Origin: Sorghum bicolor
Taxonomy: Eukaryota > Streptophyta > Magnoliopsida > Poales > Poaceae
Reading direction: 5' to 3'
Length of the DNA: 64,000 nucleotides
Assembly: GCF_000003195.3 (NCBI RefSeq)
Contig: NC_012878.2
Location: 38,254,751-38,318,750, forward strand
This document shows positions 57,218 to 64,000 of this stretch, in pieces. The notes beneath the pieces are model-generated. The model had not been told where the DNA came from. It saw only the letters and a list, made by a program, of their open reading frames with translations, and made no database searches. The position numbers were made by a program, and so were the translations under genes. Every line of letters starts with the position of its first letter. Positions within the stretch are counted from its first letter, which is position 1.

Positions 57218-57741
57218 CCCACCTGAGTGGAAAAAATGGACAGGTGTCCGATAGTAGAATTAGGGGTACTTGGTGCCCACTTGAAAAAGAAGAAGAAAAA
57301 AAGAGAGAGACTAAAAAAAGAAAGAAAAAAATGATAGCCCATGGTCCCTCTAATAAGCAATATGCCAGTAAGAGATGACAACCTTTTTAAAAAGGTCAAA
57401 GGTCTTGATCTAGGAGTATGACATTCCTCTCCCTTGCTTCGAGCATTGACATAGCAAAATGCAAAGTAAGTATGCTAAAACTTTTAAAGCTTTACTTATA
57501 TATCTTTCGAGAAGAAGGCAAATGCCTCAGTTTTATTTTGGAAACTTACAAAAACTCTAGAACAAAGGTAAGACAGAAGAACTTGAGACATAGTGCTTGA
57601 CTTGATCGTTCTGTGTTTCAATCACTTAAGACCTTAGTGATAACTTAAAAACCCTGTAGTAAGAGGCATAAAAGTAACCCCTGTTTTCTTGCTGATTTTA
57701 GCTTTGCTCAGGGACTTGCAAAGGTTAAGCTTGGGGGAGCT
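57218..57741 (+). other. Element B 3' noncoding region, right part
   Basis: Resumes B after D with a second copy of the GGACAGGTGTCC...TAGAATTAGGGGTAC unit (57238), then a purine-rich stretch and the polypurine tract AAGCTTGGGGGAGCT before the LTR. Confidence 0.75.
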
Positions 57742-58977
57742 TGTTGATGGTCCTTAATGCTCACATTTAACCATCAACTAATCATGGAAAAGGACCTATA
57801 TGCGACCAACACCTAGACTTAGGGTTTTATCTGACAGAATTCCACGAGTTTTGGTGTTTGTCTATTTCTATAGGGGTTATCCGGAAACATGGAGGAAAGG
57901 CCCACACGTCGGGTTTACATAGAGATATTAACGTGTGCGGCAATTTTCTATCATCTAGAAGACTCCAGAAGCCATGGGAACGAGCGGGAGGCCGAGCGGG
58001 CCCGGGGGCTGGGCGCCCGCCCTCCCCCCTTGGGCGCCAGCCCAGGTGTTTCGGCCAACCAGGCCCCGCCTCGCGGATCATGCTCCACCGACCTAAGGGA
58101 TTAAGGAAAACCGAGCGATTAAGGTCGGTTTGATCCGACAACCCACATTCATTTGGAGGGGCTATATAAGCAGGCCCCCTAGACCCTGGAGGAGAAATCT
58201 CTTCTACAGAATCAAAGCTAGGGTTTCAATTATTTATCCAAGTAGAGAGGATCCCTCTAGTTCATCTAGTTCTAGTTCTAGTTCATCTAGTTCTAGTTCT
58301 AGTTAGTTCTAGTTGTAATCTAGAAATAGGGAGAGAGAAGAGGAGAGCGGAGGAGGAGCCGGATCTGTTGGATCTTCCTCAACATTGTACTTTTGCAGCA
58401 ACTAGTTCGTTCTTCATCGTTCTCCAAGTTCTTCAATACATAGTTCCTGAGTTCTTTAATTACTTTTATTTACATTGAATTTATTTATTGGATTCCCGCT
58501 TGCATCAAGTGCTCTAGTCTTTGCAACGCTAGAGTAGTAATTAATAGATTAGACGTGGTGTTTAGTCTTGCAATTACCTGGAATTACACCCAATCCTGCG
58601 GATTGTTCTGGTAGCCCTTGGGTAGTGACAGCCCTAACGGTCGACGTATTCCACCTCGTTCGGATCGGTGTTTGTAGGACCGTAGTCAGAGATTCCTAGC
58701 CCCCTTCTCATCTCTTTCTGTGGTTAGTGTTCTGATGTCCTGAAATAAATAATCTTTGAAGTAATTCTTGATTCTTAGATCAATTAGAGAACTCTCAGGA
58801 AACTTCCTCTCTTTCCACCAAAAATAATTATATAGTTATCCTTGGGCGATCTTGAATCTTAATTAGTACACTCACGTTCCCTGTGGAAAATCGATACTCT
58901 GAAATACTCCCGGGTGAAAGCTACATCGGTATCCGTGCGCTTGCGGATTTTTTCTGTTTGCGTTTAAATACCCAACA
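57742..58977 (+). repeat. Element B LTR, shared copy in the tandem array
   Basis: TGTTGATGGTCC to ACCCAACA, 1,236 bp, closely matching 30417-31655; TATATAA at 58163-58169. On its left is B's polypurine tract and on its right a primer site and gag, so it acts both as 3' LTR of the first unit and 5' LTR of the next. Confidence 0.9.
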
Positions 58978-58984
58978 AGCTTTC

Positions 58985-59002
58985 TGGCGCCGTTGCCGAG
59001 GA
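58985..59002 (+). other. Primer-binding site of the second B unit
   Basis: TGGCGCCGTTGCCGAGGA, one base different from 31663-31680. Confidence 0.8.
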
Positions 59003-59095
59003 GCGGTAGCTGTGCTAGTTTCGAACCAAGTCGTCTGTGTATCCTTTTTCTTTTCCTTTTTTACCACACTCACCTTACCATTTTCACCATACCAC

Positions 59096-59366
59096 ATGGA
59101 TTTCACTCCTATCTATAAATTCTTTGCTCCAAAGGGCGAGTTATTAGAGCCACCACCATCATCACATCCAATTCTTACAGATGGCTACGACCTCGGCCCT
59201 GATATAATAGCTATGATTCAGGAGCAACCCTTCTCTGGGCAAGTAGATGAAGATCCATACACCCACCTTAGAGAATTCGAGCAGTTGTGCTCTTGCCGAT
59301 CTATTTCTGGCATGACACAAGAAACCCTTAAATGGAAATTATTTCTGTTCTCCCTTTTGGGAAGAG
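59096..59366 (+). pseudogene. Second B-unit gag, N-terminal part
   Basis: MDFTPIYKFFAPKGE to MTQETLKWKLFLFSLLGR with no stop, nearly identical to 31774-32039. Cut at the same AAGAG by a C-type LTR (AAGAG at 59362-59366). Confidence 0.87.
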
Positions 59367-60559
59367 TGTTGACGGTCCTTAAGTACCAAATATAAACATC
59401 AAATAAATAAAGAAAAGGATCCAAATGCAACCAACACCCAGACTTAGGGTTTTATCTGACAGAATTCCACGAGTTTTGGTGTTTGTCTATTTCTGTAGGG
59501 GGTTATCAGGAAATATGGAGGAAAGGCCCACACGTCGGGTTTACATAGAGATATTAACGTGTGCGCCAATTTTCTATCATCTAGAAGAGTCTAGAAGCCA
59601 CGGGAACGAACGGGAGGCCGAGCGGGCCCGGGGGCAGGGCCAATCAGGTCCCGCCTCGTGGATTATGCTCCACCGACCTAAAGGATTAAGGAAAACTGTG
59701 CGATTAAGGTCGGTTTGATCCGACGGCCCATGTTCATTTGGAGGGACTATATAAGGAGGCCCCCTGGCCCCTGGAGGAGGGCAATTCCATTATTCATTAG
59801 CATATTTTCTAGAGAGGATTCAGAGAGAGAGGTCCCTCTAGGGTTCCAACCTCATAGGGCATAGCATCAAATGTGAGATTAGAATTAGTTCTTCTAGATT
59901 GAGAGAGATAGAGTGGAGGTGTAGATCGGAGGAAGCCCGGCCTGTCGGTGTCTACTCCGAGGTTGCACCTGCGGGATCAAGTCTCCTAACCTGAGGCTTG
60001 CTCCTAGGATTCTTCAGTATTTCGACTTCTAAATTCTAGTAAGTTCTTTGTTCTTATTGTTCTTTGGTTTATGAGTTTACTTTAATCTCTTCCGGTAGAG
60101 TTTAGAGTAATCATTGCTAGCGTAAACGTGGTGTTTGGGCTAGGGTACTCATAGATATCCCCTGTCTCGCCGGACCGTGGTAGTATCGAGGAACGTGACA
60201 TTTCCGTAGCTACCTTTGTAGCCCACAATCCCGTTAGCAGGATCAGTAGGGTTTATAGGTGCGGGTCGAACATCCTTTGTGGTGTCTAGATTCTGTAAGC
60301 CTCCCCAATAGAACAATAGATCATCCTTACCAAGGTTAGAATGAGAGTGCGGTTGTAGTCTTCTCTATACATTGCTCATATCAAATCACATTGTTTGTAG
60401 CCTAAAGGGTAGTAGCAATAGATTTGGTTAGTCAAATGCACGCTTTCTCCCAGTGGTAAAAATATAAATACGATACTCTAGATAACCTCCCAGGTGAAGT
60501 GCTCACCGATATTCGTGCGCTTGCGGATCATTTCCTGATGGCGTTAACAAATATCAACA
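59367..60559 (+). repeat. 5' LTR of the second C copy
   Basis: 1,193 bp, TGTTGACGGTCC to AATATCAACA, TATATAA at 59748-59754. About 45 bp of the GC-rich GGGCGCCCGCCC block is deleted at 59640 compared with C. A primer site, TGGCGCCGTTGCCGGGGA, follows at 60568-60585. Confidence 0.9.
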
Positions 60560-60683
60560 AGCATTTCTGGCGCCGTTGCCGGGGAGAAATACGGTTTGCT
60601 GAGATAACTTTGAGTCTTGCTATTATCTTGTATTATACTTTTATACTTTTATTCTTTTATCTTTTTATTTTTTTTCCATATTT

Positions 60684-61195
60684 ATGGATAACTCAAATTC
60701 CACACCTATTATTGAATTTTTTGCACCTTCGGAGACCAGCCATAGACCATGGGAGTCAACAAGTCCATTCTTTGCCCCTAATTAAGATCTGTGTCCGGAG
60801 TTGATTGCAATAGGTCAAAACCAACCCTTTTCTATAGCTGAGGTCCTATCTTTTAATCAAGAAGATAATGAACTTTTAGCTACACCTAGGGAATCTTTTA
60901 ATCTTTCTATAAATTTTGGTTTAGACCTAGCCCTACAAGACCATGTTTTTCCTCGATAGTTTCACATTGGTCTTAATCATATAACCTTTGGTAGAGTTTT
61001 TCTTTCTTTATATGTTAGTAAAGCAAGGTATGTCTTCATTCGTGGACATCCTTCTTGCACTAGTATTCATAAAAAAATCCTAGAGACAGAGAAGGAATCA
61101 TCTCCGAGACGAGGAAAGGAAGTTTCAATAGCTCATTTCCAAACATTTAATCCCATGATTCGGCTATCCAACACAAACTAGTAGTGCTCCAAAAT
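60684..61195 (+). pseudogene. ORF 1 of the second C copy, with stops
   Basis: Starts MDNSNSTPIIEFFAPSE like C but has TAA at 60784 (TAT in C) and TAG in place of the Tyr codon before FHIGL. The LALQD segment lost from C is retained. Clearly decayed. Confidence 0.8.
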
Positions 61196-61217
61196 CATCT
61201 AAGGGAAGAAGAAATTC

Positions 61218-62908
61218 TTTTCCAATCTTGCAATCTGGTACCCATCCGGAATTTTTATCCAAATAAAATGTAAAGGCAAGTGTAAGTACATCTCGTACTC
61301 AGCAAGAATAACATGAGGTTCATGAGGCTCAAAGGCTAGACACTGGTTTAACTGCATGTAGCTTTTAGTTGTCACAATTTTAGCATATGAGTAGCATCAA
61401 GTTGTCAAGACCCAAAATAAACTCATGATCAAGTAAAGTGAATAAAGAATAGCATAAACAACATATTAACAATAATAACATTAATGATTTGCCATTAGTG
61501 ATCATTTATTCTGTATTGGTCCAAGGCCGCTCGTGACCGTGAGCACGGCTGATATATCAGTTTTACACTCTGCAGAGGTTGTACACTTTCACTGTGAGTC
61601 ATGATTTACCCTTTCGCCCGAGGTCATGAGTCTTTAAACCCCCTTCCTGGGGAGGCCGACAGGGTTCACTATGAAGCCTTTCAAAGGTTCATCTAACAAG
61701 TTAGGGCCGCTTGGTTTCATCAGTCAGTCCATGTGATTCACCTACAGGAATCCACGGTCTGCTATTCCCCATTTGCGCCACATGGGTAACCTCTAACAAG
61801 CTAGAAAAGGTCCTCATACTGAGCTAAAGCCAGAGCCAGGTAGCCCTCACAGTTGTATTGTATGTCTCGGATGGTCATATAGAGATAAGTCCTGAGAAAC
61901 TAGAGCACCATAGGATAGCCCAATGCTCTAGCCCTCTTTACTAAAGTTTCTAAAAAGTCATCTTTTAATGTTTATTGCATATTCCATTACTCAAATTACA
62001 AGATCATGGTTTAGTGGAGCACTAGCATAAGCTACCCAATGCAAAACCATAGATGACAAGGTATAAGATCAATACTAGGAAATCCTTAACAAGGAGACAC
62101 ATGCAATATGAATTGTGTGATTAAAGTTATTAGGAACAAGGATGATCCCATGCTATACTTGCCTTGAAACTCATATCCATCTTTTAGTTCCAAATCTTCC
62201 ACAATCTGCTTCGTGATCACCTGGCAAAAGTTCACCGACTAAACTCAGTCACCACATCAACAGCAATCATCTAGAGGCAGTCATACAAAGCAAACAAACC
62301 TATAATTAGAACAATACACCAACAGTAGAAGATAAAGATGAAAAGTTTATAAAACAAATCTACATCGCACTACGATCACACAAATGTAAAGATCACAAAA
62401 ATCGGAGCTATAACGAAGAAGTTATGATTTTCCTAAGATTTTCTTAAAAAAATAATTAATTAAATAGGATCACGAAAATAAAAAGTTTCAAATTTGTAAA
62501 ACAGTGAGACTAACATGTAGATCTTGTGAGTACGAATCTAACACAATTTGAATGGATCAAATTAGAGTTAAAACGAATATTTTATGAGCAATATAAAACC
62601 AGTGCAATTTTGTAAATGCAGAAAACGTATTTTTAATCAAACTGTCGGGATTTACGTTTTCAAAGTCACAAAGCGTAACCAGAGAAAACGCTTTGGATTG
62701 CGGGTTATATATTTAAAAAGCGCAGGGTTTCTTTAGCAAAAGACGCGGTCGAAGGGGTATCCTTCATCTGGGGCCGTTGGATTTCATTTGGATGGCCGAG
62801 ATTAGATCGGGGGTGGGGAGAGGGGACAGCCGGCCGGAGCTGAGGGTTCCCACGGCGGCGCCATTGCCAGAGTCGGCAGGTGTTCGTTGACTTGGCGTTT
62901 TAGGGCAC
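61218..62908 (-). mobile_element. Unidentified repeat, possibly an LTR element in minus orientation
   Basis: No open frame of note. Words such as CAAGTGTAAGTACATCTCGTACTC and CTTCCTGGGGAGGCCGACAGGG resemble LTR sequence of other grass gypsy elements read in reverse, but this is from memory and no LTR end was fixed. The GC-rich right part (62750-62900) contains GCCGGCCGGAGC. It probably continues at 63941-64000 beyond the solo LTR. Confidence 0.35.
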
Positions 62909-63940
62909 CGTTGACGGTCCTTAAGTACCAAATATAATCATCAAATAAATAAAGAAAAGGATCCAAATGCAACCAACACCCAGACTTAGGGTTTTATCTG
63001 ACAGAATTCCACGAGTTTTGGTGTTTGTCTATTTCTGCAGAGGGTTATCAGGAAATATGGAAGAAAGGCCCACATGTTGGGTTTACATAGTGATATTAAC
63101 GTACCGCGCAATTTTCTGTCATCTAGAAGACTCCAGAAGCCACGGGAACGAATGGGAAGGCAATCGGGCCCGGGGGCAGGGCGCCCGCCCTCCCCCCTAG
63201 GGCGCCCACCCTGAGGTAGAGACCAATCAGGTCCCGTCTCGCGGATTACGCTCCAATGTGAGAGTAGACTAGTTCTACTAGATTGAGAGAGATAGAGTGG
63301 AGGTGTAGATCGGAGGAAGCCCGGCCTATCGGTGTCTACTCCGAGGTTGTACCTGCGGGATCAAGTTCTCCTAACCCGAAGCTTGCTCCTAGGATTCTTC
63401 AGTATTTTGACTTCTAAATACTAGTAAGTTCTTGTTTTATTGTTCTTTGGTTTATGAGTTTACTTTGATCTCTTCGCGTAGAGTTTAGAGTAATCATCTC
63501 TAGCGTAAATGTGGTGTTTGGGCTAGGATACTCATAGATATCCCCTGACTAGCTGGACCGTGGTAGTAGCGAGGAACGTGACATTTCCGAGTTACCTTTG
63601 TAGCCCATATCCCGTTAGCAGGATCGATAGGGTTTATAGGTGCGGGTCGAACATCCTTTGTGGTGTCTAGATTCCGTGAGCCTCCCCAATAGAACAGTAG
63701 ATCATCCTTACCAAGGTTAGAATGAGATTACGGTTGTAGTTTTCTCTATACATCACTCACATCGAGTCACATTCTTTGTAGCCTAAAGGGTAGTAGCAAT
63801 AGATTTGGTTAGTCAGATGCACGCTTTGTCCCAGTGGTAGAAATATAATTACGATACTCTGGATAACCTCCCGGGTGAAGTGCTCACCGATATCCGTGCA
63901 CTTGCGGATCATTTCCTGATGGCGTTACCAAATAATAACA
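62909..63940 (+). repeat. Solo LTR of the C/D family
   Basis: CGTTGACGGTCC (first base changed) to AATAATAACA, 1,032 bp. Neither a primer site nor a polypurine tract adjoins it, and the flanks GGCAC and GGAAC match at four of five bases, as expected of a solo LTR after internal recombination. About 200 bp including the TATA box is missing at 63254, where CTCC joins AATGTGAGAG. Confidence 0.75.
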
Positions 63941-63945
63941 GGAAC

Positions 63946-64000
63946 GAAAAGATGAACCAAAGACACAGGGGCGTAGAGAAGCTTACCGCGATCTCACCTA
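63946..64000. other. Right edge, continuation of the repeat split by the solo LTR
   Basis: Fifty-five bases reading GAAAAGATGAACC... with no identifiable feature. Confidence 0.3.

Larger units (their letters stand above)
30417..58977 (+). mobile_element. Athila-like Ty3/gypsy element B, with nested insertions
   Basis: LTRs at 30417-31655 and 57742-58977 bound an internal region carrying gag, protease remnant, reverse transcriptase, RNase H and integrase in gypsy order. Two further retrotransposons interrupt it: C (32045-39521) in gag and D (44418-57217) in the 3' untranslated part. Removing them leaves roughly 8.3 kb. The primer site TGGCGCCGTTGCCGGGGA matches the tRNA-Asp type used by Athila-lineage elements. 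The right LTR is followed by another primer site and gag, so B is part of a tandem array rather than a simple element. Several coding lesions make it defective. Confidence 0.88.
59367..61217 (+). mobile_element. Second copy of element C, truncated
   Basis: LTR, primer site and the ORF 1 region of a C-type element at the identical position in B gag. Similarity to C stops after GGGAAGAAGAAATTCT near 61218, where a different repeat begins. The rest would lie beyond that insertion, outside the window. Confidence 0.88.

Overview
The window looks like a repeat-rich segment of a grass nuclear genome, most likely a panicoid such as sorghum or a close relative. The grounds are GC-rich exons with spliced introns, Athila-like and Copia LTR retrotransposons, a CACTA element, and MITEs with Stowaway ends or with GGCCTTGTTTAG ends. 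The species is inferred from sequence style, not tested.

Left edge (1-3600). The 5' end of a minus-strand Ty1/copia element: intact gag start, initiator-Met primer site, and a 1.55 kb LTR carrying GCGTCCGGTG repeats. Older unresolved repeat debris follows.

Gene 1 (3739-20862, plus strand). A four-exon NRT1/PTR-family (NPF) transporter. Exons 1-3 are compact. Intron 3 is about 15.2 kb and has filled with transposons: a TIR element carrying broken purple acid phosphatase and RING-H2 fragments on opposite strands, two Stowaway-type MITEs, other MITEs, a complete but decayed antisense Copia element with a CATTA target duplication, and a large inverted repeat. The four exons join in frame to 579 codons.

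Gene 2 (22199-26183, minus strand). A two-exon CC-NB-ARC-LRR (NLR) disease-resistance-type gene of 1,062 residues. It is convergent with gene 1. A short possible terminal exon of unknown origin lies between them.

Right half (26.7-64 kb). A nested transposon block with no recognisable host gene. A MITE holds a 5'-truncated LINE. Then come Athila-like Ty3/gypsy layers: element A is interrupted by B (which carries pol), B's gag by C (AAGAG duplication), B's 3' region by D (CCCAC duplication), D by a 4.95 kb CACTA element (ATT duplication), and the CACTA element by a MITE. B's second LTR leads into another primer site and gag with a C copy at the identical position, which indicates a tandem duplication. 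C and D lack pol. They share a gag-like leader fused to unrecognised coding sequence, and appear to be non-autonomous relatives dependent on B-like elements. The block ends in another repeat split by a probable solo LTR.

All calls come from reading the sequence. Family names rest on remembered motifs, not on database searches.
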